Source of the DNA: Flavobacterium foetidum | GTDB taxonomy: Bacteria; Bacteroidota; Bacteroidia; Flavobacteriales; Flavobacteriaceae | Assembly (NCBI RefSeq): GCF_004634245.1 | Contig: NZ_SJTF01000007.1 | Location: 186,001-250,000, forward strand | DNA length: 64,000 nucleotides | Direction of reading: 5' to 3' | Position numbers and translations under genes: made by a program | Shown: positions 36,462-46,000 of the stretch, in pieces | Layout: the number at the start of each line of letters is the position of its first letter | Numbering within the stretch: the stretch's first letter is position 1 | The notes under the pieces: generated by a model | What the model saw: only the letters and a program-made list of their open reading frames with translations | Databases searched by the model: none | What the model was told of the DNA's origin: nothing

Positions 36462-38327
36462 TTATAATTTTTTTGTTACCAAAGATTCGATATTGAATAC
36501 TGCTTCTGGGATTAATTTTCCGGTTTGAGGCAGGTCGTCGTAATCGTCTGTGTCTGGCGCTGTGTCCGGATTTGGCGTGTGTCTCTGCTCTCCTGTGCGG
36601 AACATAATTCGCTCAAAACCATCTGTTGGCGCATAGAATATTTTGGTTGATTCTTTTTCGTCGTTTACTTTTACGGTGTACTGACGGTTTTTAGCATCTA
36701 ATTTTACCACTACTTTATACGTTTTATTGGCTTCGTATTTAGCAATTGTATTAAAACGTGCTCCCGTTTTTACTTTCAATTGTCCGTCGCTGTCAAAAAC
36801 CAATCTTACTGAAGGCAACCCTTGTTTATTTTGAAATTCAACCTGCAATAAACCGTGATTGTTTTGTTCTGGTTTTACTGTAAAAATCGCTTCCATTTTT
36901 GAGGCGAAAGGAATCACTCTTTCAGCACGAGAATAATCAAAATAATCCTGATCTCTTAATGTCAGCCATTTTTTACCATCGGCTTTCTTTTCGATTTTGG
37001 TTGATGCCCATGATAAATCATACGTATTCCATAATTTTAATTCTTGTCCGTCGGGAAGAGTATTAAAAACATCATTTACATTTTCTGTAACCACCGAAGT
37101 AACGGGAACCGAAATCGATGCGACCCAAATATCTTCTTTATTTACGCTATATCCCACCCAAATTTTTCCGTCTGGCGGAGTTCCGTTTTTCTCCGTAATT
37201 CCGCGAACGTATTGCGGCCCTGCAGATTTGTAGTTTCCGCCGTAACGCATCGGACTTACTTCTCCATGAACCAATAATAAATCTTTATAATTCAGTCCGT
37301 CATCACTTGTTGAAATCGCCAAAGGCCAACGGTATTCTGACGGATTGTAAAGTGTTGCATAACGATTATCTGATGTTTTTTGTCCCCAGATTTTAGCATT
37401 GCTGTTTACGAATCCCGGCGCACGTAATGGCATATAATCCCAAGATTTTCCACCGTCTCTGCTGATGGATGTTAAAGCATGCTTCCATAAACCAACTACA
37501 TTTCCGTTTGGCAAATGGTAATAACTGAAGGCTTTGTATGGTTTCTGCAACGGAATCAATTCATCATCACGATCGGCTTCTTCCACCCATTGCTGTAAAA
37601 CTAAAGGTTCTGATAAAATTTCTTCGCAAGCTTTTTTCAAACCTTTGTCTTTTGATGCGGTATAAAATGGGAATTTCGATTTCGATTTATCCCATGTTTT
37701 ATTGTATCTGATGAAATAAATTTCGCCAAAACTTCCGTCTTTCTTGATTTCACGAATGACACGTCCAATTCCTTTTCCGTCGTTTGGATCATCTTTTTCA
37801 TCCATTGCGATTCCGTAATACGCTAAAGCAAAAAGTCGGTTGTCTTTTGAGGTATAAAAACCCATTCTCTGGTGCATAATCGCATCGAGATTTTTGGCAA
37901 CACCTTCAACACCTTCTTTTTTCCATCCGTCAGGGATGCGATAAATTGGGAAAATCACTTCTGGTTTTGTCCATTTTACGCCGTCTTTAGAAGTCATTAA
38001 TAAAGTCTGGCTTGGCGGAATATGCTCTCCAGAAGGGTCACTTAAATAATGCAGATAAAAAGTATTATTCCAATACGCCATCATCGGCTGGTGATTGTAC
38101 GTCCATCCAAAACCATCTGCTTTTTCCGGGTGTTCACGGCTAGCGCGCATGATTTGTGTGGCGTGAACTCCAACTGCTGGACTCAACTGTCCGTGATGGT
38201 AATCGATGTTTGAAAGTGTTTTGCCAACATAACGCACCGTGTCGTTCTGTGCATTTACAGCGGTACAAGCCAAAATAATTGTGGCAGTTGTGATGATGTT
38301 GTTTTTTATGTTTTGGAAAGCAATCAT
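36462..38327 (-). CDS. Secreted BNR-type beta-propeller with C-terminal LamG-like domain, uncharacterised
   Basis: This 621-residue protein starts at 38327, preferred over a GTG seven codons upstream that lies in repeat sequence. It has a signal-like N-terminus (NIITTATIILACTAVNAQ). The propeller has Asp-box-like repeats (TSKDGVKWTKPEV, SISRDGGKSWDYMP, STSDDGLNYKDL) and histidine/aromatic-rich loops (YNHQPMMAYWNNTFYLHYL). Residues ~440-600 look like a concanavalin/LamG-type sandwich. It is distinct from the GH33-like lipoprotein at 21658. Propeller alpha-L-rhamnosidases (GH145 type) are one possible relative, but family membership was not established. Confidence 0.55.
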   Translation of the reverse strand: MIAFQNIKNNIITTATIILACTAVNAQNDTVRYVGKTLSNIDYHHGQLSPAVGVHATQIMRASREHPEKADGFGWTYNHQPMMAYWNNTFYLHYLSDPSGEHIPPSQTLLMTSKDGVKWTKPEVIFPIYRIPDGWKKEGVEGVAKNLDAIMHQRMGFYTSKDNRLFALAYYGIAMDEKDDPNDGKGIGRVIREIKKDGSFGEIYFIRYNKTWDKSKSKFPFYTASKDKGLKKACEEILSEPLVLQQWVEEADRDDELIPLQKPYKAFSYYHLPNGNVVGLWKHALTSISRDGGKSWDYMPLRAPGFVNSNAKIWGQKTSDNRYATLYNPSEYRWPLAISTSDDGLNYKDLLLVHGEVSPMRYGGNYKSAGPQYVRGITEKNGTPPDGKIWVGYSVNKEDIWVASISVPVTSVVTENVNDVFNTLPDGQELKLWNTYDLSWASTKIEKKADGKKWLTLRDQDYFDYSRAERVIPFASKMEAIFTVKPEQNNHGLLQVEFQNKQGLPSVRLVFDSDGQLKVKTGARFNTIAKYEANKTYKVVVKLDAKNRQYTVKVNDEKESTKIFYAPTDGFERIMFRTGEQRHTPNPDTAPDTDDYDDLPQTGKLIPEAVFNIESLVTKKL

Positions 38328-38342
38328 TTTATTATTTTTTTG

Positions 38343-38535
38343 TTTCACGCAGATTAGGCAAATTTTAGCTGATTTATGCAGATTTTTTTATTTCCTTTTT
38401 AAAATAAAATCTGCTTAATCTGCTTAAATCATTTTAAATCTGCGTGAAATTTTTCTAACCATTTCTTTTATCTGCCTGATCTGCTAAATCTTCGGGAGAA
38501 AAAAAAATACTCTCGCAGATTTGGCAGATTTTAGC
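38343..38535. repeat. Family E inverted repeats, tandem
   Basis: Two family E pairs lie here: CACGCAGATTAGGCAAATT with AAATCTGCGTGAAA, then a second set near 38470-38535 (ATCTGCCTGATCTGC ... CTCGCAGATTTGGCAGATTT). The 215-bp gap between the propeller gene and the GH43 gene has no coding potential. Confidence 0.75.
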
Positions 38536-38542
38536 TGATTTT

Positions 38543-39460
38543 TTATTTTCTATCAATTAATCCCTTTAAAACGTCTGAAGAGATTGTTGTAATCGTTCCG
38601 TGTTTGTGTCCTTCAGGAAGGCTTATTTTGGATGATACATCTTCAAAATGAACAAAATCTGTTGTGCTTAACGCTTTATAATTTTTCGAACCGTAATTAT
38701 CATAATACAACAGCCAGTTTTTACCGACTTTTACTACTGTTGGACCTTCCGATAAATACTCAGTTAAAGGTTCTGAACTTTTTTGAAACGGACCCAAAGG
38801 CGATTTTCCGAAAGCTACTTTTATATTTCGCATGGGTCTTGTATTGTCTTTTAAAACCAAAACATAATCTTTCTTTCCTTTTTTGACAATCACACAATCA
38901 ATTACGCTGAAACCTGGATCGTAATATAATTTTGTATCAGAAAACGTTTTGAAATCTTTTGTTGTTACATAATACATTCTGTGATTGTTTTTCTCCTCTT
39001 CAACACCTTTTGGAAATCGGAACGGGATTGTCGATGCCCAGATAATTATGTATTCTTTTTTTACATCATCATAAAAAATCTCCGGTGCCCAAACGTTTAC
39101 CACTTCTGGTTCGTTTTTCATGACTGGAATATATTGTTGCTCTGACCAATGAATTAAATCTTTTGAACTTGCGTAGCCAAAACCGTTTCCGCCTTTCCAG
39201 TCGGTTGTCCAAACCATGTGATAGGTTCCGTCTGCTCCTCTTGTTATTGACGGGTCACGCATGATTTTACTCGCTCCGATTTCGGGTTTTAAAAATGATC
39301 CTTGTAATCCTTTCCAATTGTAACCGTCTTCACTGTATGCCAAATATAAACCTTCTGTTGCGGGTTCTCTAAACGACGTAAAAAGATATAAATCTTTCTT
39401 TTTCTGCGAATAACTCACAGCAAAAAGCGAAAGGGTTAGTATGATGAATATTTTTTTCAT
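38543..39460 (-). CDS. GH43-like glycoside hydrolase
   Basis: This 305-residue protein has a signal peptide (MKKIFIILTLSLFAVSYSQ) and a five-bladed propeller pattern. Family landmarks are IMRDPSITRGADGTYHMVWTT (catalytic aspartate region), VWAPEIFYDDVKKEYIIIWAS, and the SEGPTVVKVGKNWLLYYD segment that carries the usual glutamate. Unlike many GH43 proteins it has no accessory domain. GH43 members in pectin loci act on alpha-L-arabinofuranosyl or beta-galactosyl side chains. The subfamily was not determined. It lies between the propeller gene and the GH28 gene. Confidence 0.8.
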   Translation of the reverse strand: MKKIFIILTLSLFAVSYSQKKKDLYLFTSFREPATEGLYLAYSEDGYNWKGLQGSFLKPEIGASKIMRDPSITRGADGTYHMVWTTDWKGGNGFGYASSKDLIHWSEQQYIPVMKNEPEVVNVWAPEIFYDDVKKEYIIIWASTIPFRFPKGVEEEKNNHRMYYVTTKDFKTFSDTKLYYDPGFSVIDCVIVKKGKKDYVLVLKDNTRPMRNIKVAFGKSPLGPFQKSSEPLTEYLSEGPTVVKVGKNWLLYYDNYGSKNYKALSTTDFVHFEDVSSKISLPEGHKHGTITTISSDVLKGLIDRK

Positions 39461-39776
39461 GTCTTTTTCTGTTCTCCTGCAAGGTTTTCAAAACCTTGTA
39501 GGTATTTCTATATTTTTAACTAAACCTACAAGGTTTCGGAAACCTTGCAGCATTACAAACTAAATCTTTCTCTTTAGCCCCGATTACTTCACTACACTTT
39601 TATTTTCACCAGAGTTCAGTGAACTTCGTTTGCAGTGGAAATCCTTTTGTGCCGGGGTTCGGCGCAAAAGATTGTAACGGAAAGCGGGAAGATGTTTTCT
39701 AAAATGCCTATTGTTTCTGCTTCTAATTATTAATACCTAACAGGTTTTAAAAACCTGGTAGGATACGTCTAACTAA
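39461..39776. repeat. Gene-free 316 bp with hairpins and a structured element
   Basis: This contains family B hairpins at 39476-39502 and 39525-39550 in opposite orientation, the structured element at 39575-39690, and a family C hairpin at 39735-39762 (CCTAACAGG ... CCTGGTAGG). No gene is present. The same family mix appears at 17360-17762 and 28544-29029. Confidence 0.8.
39575..39690 (+). other. Candidate structured RNA element (CCCCGA...GCGGGA type)
   Basis: AGCCCCGATTACTTC at the 5' side and GTAACGGAAAGCGGGA at the 3' side frame a 13-bp hairpin (AATCCTTTTGTGCC at 39640-39653 with GGCGCAAAAGATT at 39661-39673). A second hairpin (CAGAGTTCAGTGAACTTCG) lies upstream. The layout, with hairpin arms ATCCTTTT / AAAAGAT and a following GGAAAGC box, resembles the element at 17670-17757. 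Common elements of this kind in Flavobacterium are recalled, possibly Rfam Flavo-1, but unconfirmed. Confidence 0.45.
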
Positions 39777-41342
39777 TTATTCTACAATTGCTTTTTTATC
39801 TAAATCTTTTCCTTTTTTGATTGCTGTTGTTACATTGTTGAACACATTGTTTTTCAGGAAAATATTTTTGGTGTCTTTTCCATCAGCTTCGATAAAAATG
39901 TCGGTTGAGTTGAATGGAAAATTATTGTTGATTAATGCATTCGAAACATTATCTAATTTGATAACCGGTACGCCTTTTATTGCTGTTGAAGAACCGACGT
40001 TGTCTAAAATCACATTTTTTGAATCGGATATTTTGAAAGACGAACCTACCGTTGCGTTTACTTTTACATCGTGAAATTCAACATCTGTCGCTGTACTTAC
40101 TGTAAAACCTTCTTTTCCATCAATGTTGATGTTAGAAAAAGTGATATTTTGAATCGGCATTTCTGTAATTCCTAAAATCTGCCCCGCTTTATTTACGTTT
40201 GAAGCGGTGATATTGCTCATGTGAATATTTCTGAAAATCGGGGTTTTCTCGGTTACAGGCTCGACTTTTGTTCCTTTATCGTAAAAAAGACTTAAAACGA
40301 AAGCTTCTTCTTTGATGTTTTTCATGACGATATTATCGACACGGATATCTTCTACAACGCCGCCTCTACCGCGAGCCGATTTGATTCTGATTCCTCTGTC
40401 TGTTCCGTCGAAAACACAGTTGGAAATAGTGATTTTTTTGATGCCACCTGACATTTCGCTTCCAATAACCACTCCGCCGTGACCACTCAACATGGTGCAG
40501 TTGGTGATGGTTACATTTTCTGTGGCTTTTCCATATGTACGTCCGTCTCCGTCTCTTCCAGATTTGATTGTGATACAATCGTCTCCAACACTGATATGGC
40601 AGTTTGAAATGTGAACATTGGTACAAGAAGAAGGATTGATTCCGTCTGTATTGGGTGAATGCGGATTGAAAATTGAAATTCCAGTAACGGTTACATTATC
40701 ACAAAATTCTGGATTGATTGTCCAGAAAGGCGAATTTTTGAACGTAACACCTTCAATCAAAATGTTTTTGCAATTGTAAGCTTGAAAGAAAGAAGGTCTG
40801 AAGAATTTCTTGTCGACTGTTCTTTTGTAATACGGTTCGGTGTAAAGACCTTTGTTTTGCTCTTCCCACATGGTTTGGTATTTGGTTGGAGGAAGAGGTT
40901 CTTTGGCTGTTTCGATTCGGTATACCTCATTCCACCACGCTTTTCCTTGTCCGTCGATTACGCCTCTTCCTGTAATGGTGATGTTTTCTACATCTTTAGC
41001 GTAAAATAAGGGCTGGAAACTTTTCATTACGATTCCTTCGTAACGCATTTCTACATAAGGAAGAAAATCATCGAAATTCTCTGAGAACTTCAAAAGCGCT
41101 CCTGAATCTAAATGAATGTTGATGTTGCTTTTCAGTGTTAACGCTCCGGTTAAGTATTCTCCAGCCGGGAAATAGATGGTTCCTCCGCCATTTTTAGATG
41201 CTTTTTCGATTGCATTCTGAATGGCTTGAGTGCATTTTTGGCCTTTGTTGTTTCCGCCTTCTTTTAGGATGTTGTACCAGCCGTCGTTTGCGAATGCTGT
41301 TAAACTGGTGATGAAGCAGAGTATAATTAGTATGTTTTTCAT
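39777..41342 (-). CDS. GH28 polygalacturonase-type glycoside hydrolase
   Basis: This 521-residue protein has a signal peptide (MKNILIILCFITSLTAFA) and a right-handed beta-helix pattern. All GH28 catalytic motifs are intact: NTDGIN with D233, GDDCITIKSG with D254/D255, SGHGGVVIGSE with H288, and RIKSARGRGG with R319. A C-terminal extension of the helix (~420-521) has no motif. GH28 enzymes hydrolyse alpha-1,4-galacturonan or act as exo-galacturonidases or RG hydrolases. Long insertions at 150-190 suggest an exo-acting pocket, which is an inference only. Confidence 0.92.
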   Translation of the reverse strand: MKNILIILCFITSLTAFANDGWYNILKEGGNNKGQKCTQAIQNAIEKASKNGGGTIYFPAGEYLTGALTLKSNINIHLDSGALLKFSENFDDFLPYVEMRYEGIVMKSFQPLFYAKDVENITITGRGVIDGQGKAWWNEVYRIETAKEPLPPTKYQTMWEEQNKGLYTEPYYKRTVDKKFFRPSFFQAYNCKNILIEGVTFKNSPFWTINPEFCDNVTVTGISIFNPHSPNTDGINPSSCTNVHISNCHISVGDDCITIKSGRDGDGRTYGKATENVTITNCTMLSGHGGVVIGSEMSGGIKKITISNCVFDGTDRGIRIKSARGRGGVVEDIRVDNIVMKNIKEEAFVLSLFYDKGTKVEPVTEKTPIFRNIHMSNITASNVNKAGQILGITEMPIQNITFSNINIDGKEGFTVSTATDVEFHDVKVNATVGSSFKISDSKNVILDNVGSSTAIKGVPVIKLDNVSNALINNNFPFNSTDIFIEADGKDTKNIFLKNNVFNNVTTAIKKGKDLDKKAIVE

Positions 41343-41363
41343 AGTTATTTTGTTTTTTTTGGT

Positions 41364-41465
41364 CTCACGCAGATTTTGCTGATTGTGCAGATTTTTTTTC
41401 TGCCACAGATTTCACAGATTAAAAGGATATTTTATCTGCTTTATCTGCCAAATCTGCGAGAGTTT
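41364..41465. repeat. Family E inverted repeat
   Basis: CTCACGCAGATTTTGCTGATT at 41363 onward and TTATCTGCTTTATCTGCC...AATCTGCGAGAG near 41430-41462 form an imperfect inverted repeat enclosing TGCCACAGATTTCACAG. It fills the gap between the GH28 and GH140 genes. Confidence 0.7.
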
Positions 41466-41512
41466 TATTATTCGCATTTTTTTGTCATTGCAGAAATGAC
41501 AAAACTGTGTGG

Positions 41513-42907
41513 TTACTTTGACTTCAAAATCAAAACCCAGTCATTGCCGTCTTCTTGTTTTCCTTCTGGTTGAAAATTTCGAGTTCCTTCTTTGTTATCA
41601 AATATTCCGATTTTTGTTTTCTTGCCGTTTCTTGGATTGTACCAAGTTGCTTCGAATTTGTCACCAGCTATTTTTCCTAGTTTTACTTCAATTATTCTTC
41701 CGTTGTAGGTGTATAACAAAGCGTATTTTTCTCCTCTTATGGCCGGAATATAATCGTATTTTTCTCCTTGGTTAACCACTAAAGAAACATCTGGAGTTCC
41801 TTCTAAAAATGGAAATTCTTCCATTAATTTCTTGATGTAAACCATTTGTTTAGCACCGGGCGCATTGATGGCTGACGTCCATAATTCTTTGTTTCCGTAT
41901 GCTGGTTTATCGCCTTTTCTGAACATTTGCATTACGGCATTGTGTCCATACGTGTAACCTGCTCCGCCTGATAAAACCGACCAATATCCGTAACGGCGAA
42001 CATCGCTTGCGGTCCATTTTGGCTGTAAAGTGTCGTGCAAACCGTGTGGAATTCCTTCGTAAGATGGTTCTCCGTCAAGTGTAGGTTTTGTTGGTTTTAA
42101 TTCAAAATCTCTTAGAACGAATTTATAGTTGTCTTCTTTGAAATTCGTTTTTATCGAATCCTGGTCGTATCTTCTGTGTCCTGACTGGAACATATTGAAA
42201 TCCAACCATTTTGCATTGTGAAAGTTTTCTGAAGAATCGGTTCTTCCAAACGGGTGAAAAGTCACTAATTGGTTTGGATTATTAGTTTTTAAAGTATTTC
42301 CGATAGCATTCCAGATGTCCTGAAATTCGTTTCCGTGTGTGTCTCCACCGTTTAACCAGATTACATTGGTTCTGTTTTTATATCTTTTAGCCAAGAAATC
42401 AGCATAAACTATTGCTTGTTCTTTGCTAACTTTATTTCCTTTTGAAACGTTGGTTCCCCAAACTGGTACCATGGCAACGTAAATTCCATTTTTCTGAGCT
42501 ACGTCTAAAGTAAAATCTACGTGGTCCCAGTAATCATACTGTTTTGGGTCTTTGAAATCATTTCCTGCCGTAAGCAAAGGTTTCGAAACGTCTTCGTTGA
42601 TTAATGCAGAAGCGCCATACACGTTTACAGCATTGATGTTATGCAAAACCATAACCTGAACAACATTGAATCCTTTTTCTTTTCTGTCTTTGAAATATTT
42701 CTCAATTCCGGCTCTATCCAGTTTACCGAATGCCAGCCAGCCTGTGTCGCCCAGCCAGAAAAATGGTTTTTCATTTTCGGTCACAAAATAATGCTGATTT
42801 TTAGATACTTTGATTTGAGGCAAATTTTTAGATTGCGAAAATCCGCTTTGTGAGGTAAACACAAAGCTTATACAAAGGGCGCATAAAGATTTAATTTTCA
42901 GATTCAT
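41513..42907 (-). CDS. GH140 apiosidase-type glycoside hydrolase (DUF4038)
   Basis: This 464-residue protein starts at 42907 with the signal peptide MNLKIKSLCALCISFVFTSQSGFSQ. It has a TIM barrel with the DUF4038 pattern (FFWLGDTGWLAFGKL, GFNVVQVMVLHN). WLNGGDTHGNEFQDIW (acid/base about D187) and LDGEPSYEGIPHG (nucleophile about E279) are the catalytic segments. The C-terminal beta domain (GKIAGDKFEATWYNPRNGK) completes the family layout. The founding GH140 cleaves the apiosyl-galacturonan linkage that attaches RG-II side chains A and B, so this is strong evidence for RG-II-type substrate use. Confidence 0.85.
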   Translation of the reverse strand: MNLKIKSLCALCISFVFTSQSGFSQSKNLPQIKVSKNQHYFVTENEKPFFWLGDTGWLAFGKLDRAGIEKYFKDRKEKGFNVVQVMVLHNINAVNVYGASALINEDVSKPLLTAGNDFKDPKQYDYWDHVDFTLDVAQKNGIYVAMVPVWGTNVSKGNKVSKEQAIVYADFLAKRYKNRTNVIWLNGGDTHGNEFQDIWNAIGNTLKTNNPNQLVTFHPFGRTDSSENFHNAKWLDFNMFQSGHRRYDQDSIKTNFKEDNYKFVLRDFELKPTKPTLDGEPSYEGIPHGLHDTLQPKWTASDVRRYGYWSVLSGGAGYTYGHNAVMQMFRKGDKPAYGNKELWTSAINAPGAKQMVYIKKLMEEFPFLEGTPDVSLVVNQGEKYDYIPAIRGEKYALLYTYNGRIIEVKLGKIAGDKFEATWYNPRNGKKTKIGIFDNKEGTRNFQPEGKQEDGNDWVLILKSK

Positions 42908-42946
42908 TTTGTTTTGTTTTGAATTTATGTTTTTTGGGTATGGTTG

Positions 42947-43090
42947 CCACGAATTACACAAATTTTCACAAATTTTTATTCTACTTGTATTTTTAAATCT
43001 GCTTAAGATATTTACTCTCGCAGATTTTGCAGATTGAGCAGATTTAATTTAAAATTAAATTCGTGCAAATTCGTGTAATTCGTGGCAAAC
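42947..43090. repeat. Inverted repeat, families F and E
   Basis: Family F arms (TTGCCACGAATTACACAAATT from 42945; AATTCGTGCAAATTCGTGTAATTCGTGGCAAA to 43087) enclose a family E hairpin (CTCGCAGATTTTGCAGATT). It covers nearly the whole 190-bp gap. Confidence 0.78.
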
Positions 43091-43097
43091 CCATCTT

Positions 43098-46000
43098 TTA
43101 CTTTTTCACTACAAAAAGCACTTTTTCTTTTATTTCAGCTTGAGGGATTATCACTTGTTTTCCTCCGCTAATGTTTGCTTTTTTCGTTATATTTCCTGTT
43201 GAAGCATTGATTGCAAATACTTCAAATGTTCCTTTTTCATTTGATAAATCTATCGTGATATCTTGGTCGTTTTTCAAATAGAAAAGATAGCTTTTTCCTT
43301 TATTTTCCAGTTTCCAAAGATTGTCTGAAAACGTATTTCCGTCAACTAATTTCATTTCGCTTAAAGCGGCATAAAACTGAGGCAATTCAATTTTCGGAAT
43401 GTTTGCCAATGAGGCTCCTGCCATCAAAGCCGGCCAACCGAATCTTGAAGAACCGTCTGTTGAATATAAAATCACTTTTTCAGGATATTTTTCTCTGTAT
43501 TCACGAACGGCGCGATATACCTGATTGTCGGTCTCTTTTCCAGTTTTTAATTTCCTGGCGTGCTGTCTTGGGGCTAAATTTACGCCTCCCTGTGGTGCAT
43601 AAGCAGAACCGTCTTCTTTGTAATACCAATAACGAATATCGATTACATCAACTGTTTTTACTCTTTTAGTATCATTTAAAATAGCATCCTGAACGTCTTT
43701 GGTTGCACTTAAACCAATTAAGCCCTTTTTACCTGTTTCGTCTTTCCATTTTTGGGCTTGGTCCAACCAAAATTCCATGAAATGAAGCGGACCTGTGTAT
43801 TCGGCACTTGTCAGCTGAATTACGTTGCTGTTTTCCTGAAAATTCTCAAATGATTTTCTGATGAAACCTTCGTGTAATTTTCTTCTTTGCGCATTCGTTA
43901 TATCATAAAACTGCTCTGCCATGAAAATACGTTTGTCTCCTGCATAAGGCGGTGGCTCAGGAAATCCTGTACTGTTGATATTATTTGCTGAACGCCAAGG
44001 TGAACTTGCCCAATGCGCTCCTGCTTCTAAAATATTGTGCTGAAAATATTGCTGATTGATTAACAATTGTCCATTTGGTTCTGCCAATGTTGCGAACTGC
44101 GCTAAACGGTTCCAATACCAATCGTTGAATTTTGTCAAATCATATTTGCTCAAATGGTCCCAGGCAAAATCTTTTCCGCTTCTTGCAAAAGGCTGTTCGT
44201 AAAACGGAGGCCAAACATCGTCATCGACTCTACGAACACGTTCGTGGTCGTCCATTCTGCGGTCGTACCATAATCCGTAATTATGCTCTAAAGCCACGAT
44301 ATTATTTTTAGTCAAATAATCTACCGTTTCCTGAACTTTATCTGTTAGTCCGTTTCCTGTTCTTCCTGGAACGAAACGTGTAATATGCGGTGTTGATTTG
44401 TTTACGAAATCATCGGTCAAATCGCCTCTCCACCAAGCTACATTCGTTTCTTTACCTGCAATTACTTTTCCTTCAAAAGTCAGCCAGCCATTTTCTGTGG
44501 TTACTTTTGAAGTCGATTTTTCAGTTTTATTTGCAGCGACTTTTAAATCATTTGCGTTTTTTAAACCTTTGCTGTCTGTGTTTATCGGATTTGCTTTTGA
44601 AGCTTCTGCAATCCATTCCTGTAAACTTTTTGCTGTTGTTGCAGAATTTTTAGTCAGTTCCTGTGCTACTTCAATTGTTGGACTTGATGAAGGCTCAGAA
44701 CCTAAATCGTAAATAAAAGGCTGAACCGGAAGTTTTCCTAATCTGGCTTCTAACTGCGCATAGAATAAACTTCTTGGACTGATATGTTCGTTTACGTTTT
44801 TCCAATGTCCGTTTCCTCCAAATTGTCCCCAAACTCCAAAAGCCCAGTTTTGCGCTGTTGGCGGACTATAACATTCTACTTTTGATGCCGAAGATTCCCA
44901 GATTACAGAATTTGCTGCTGTCCATCCTGCGCCTCTTCCGCCTTGTTCTCTATTATTGTAGCTTAATGCTTTTCCGTCGATATTGGCAATATCAAATAAA
45001 ACTCCGGTTGCCCAGCTTCCGATTGCGCCGCTGTTTTCAAATGGTAAATGTGATTCGCACTGAACAAACGCATTTGGACCCGTTGTTCCGAATCCGCCTA
45101 CAGCGAAATCATGATATCCAAATTCTGAATAACAACGTTGAAAAAGTGTTTGCTGACCTTCTGTATAAAAAGTATGTCTTCTAAATGAAGCGATTTCTGA
45201 AATTGGTTCAGTTGCAATACAATCTTCAACAGTTACTTGCTGACTTGTTTTTAAGATCGTAACCGCTCCGCCTGCAAAATGTTTAAAATTAACCTGTTTT
45301 ACCCAGGCATTTCTTGTGTTTTCAATACTTATTGCTTGCCAACGGTGTTCTTCATCTTTTAAGTTTGAAGGATTGTAAGTTGATTTTAATAAGATATTTT
45401 CAATTCCGATATGTTCAATTCTTCCCGCCCATGAATAAACCGTTAATTTTGAAGTGCCAAAAACATCATCCAAAGACATTGTAATTGGAGCGTTTACGGT
45501 TACTTCGTTTCCGTTTATTTTGGTTACAACACGATTCCATGTTGTCGTCCAATCTCCTTTTTTCCATCCAATCCAAGAAGTTTCTCCACCGAAATCCTGC
45601 ATGTTTACTTCTTTAATGAAATTATCCGTTAAAGGTTTGGTGATTTCGATTTCGTCTCCAACTTTTAATTTTGAAGTATTTTTTAATTGGATTTTCTGAG
45701 TTCCAAGTGGCGTATAAGCATTCGCAAATTCAAATGAATCTTTGTACACTTTATCATTCTCACCCAAAATTCTAATTAAAGCTTCTCTTTCCAATCCGGT
45801 TCCTAAAAGTACGGTTCCGTTTTCGGTATTGCCGCTTCCTCTTAAGACAACTCCAGATTTTCTGATGTATAATGTTCCACTGATTTTGAAAATTCCTCTA
45901 TCCAACAAAACAGCTCCACGAAAACCTGATTTATCTGGTTTTAGAGAACTTACATAATCAATTGCGTTTTGGATTTTCTGCGTTGCATCTTCTTCTTGTT

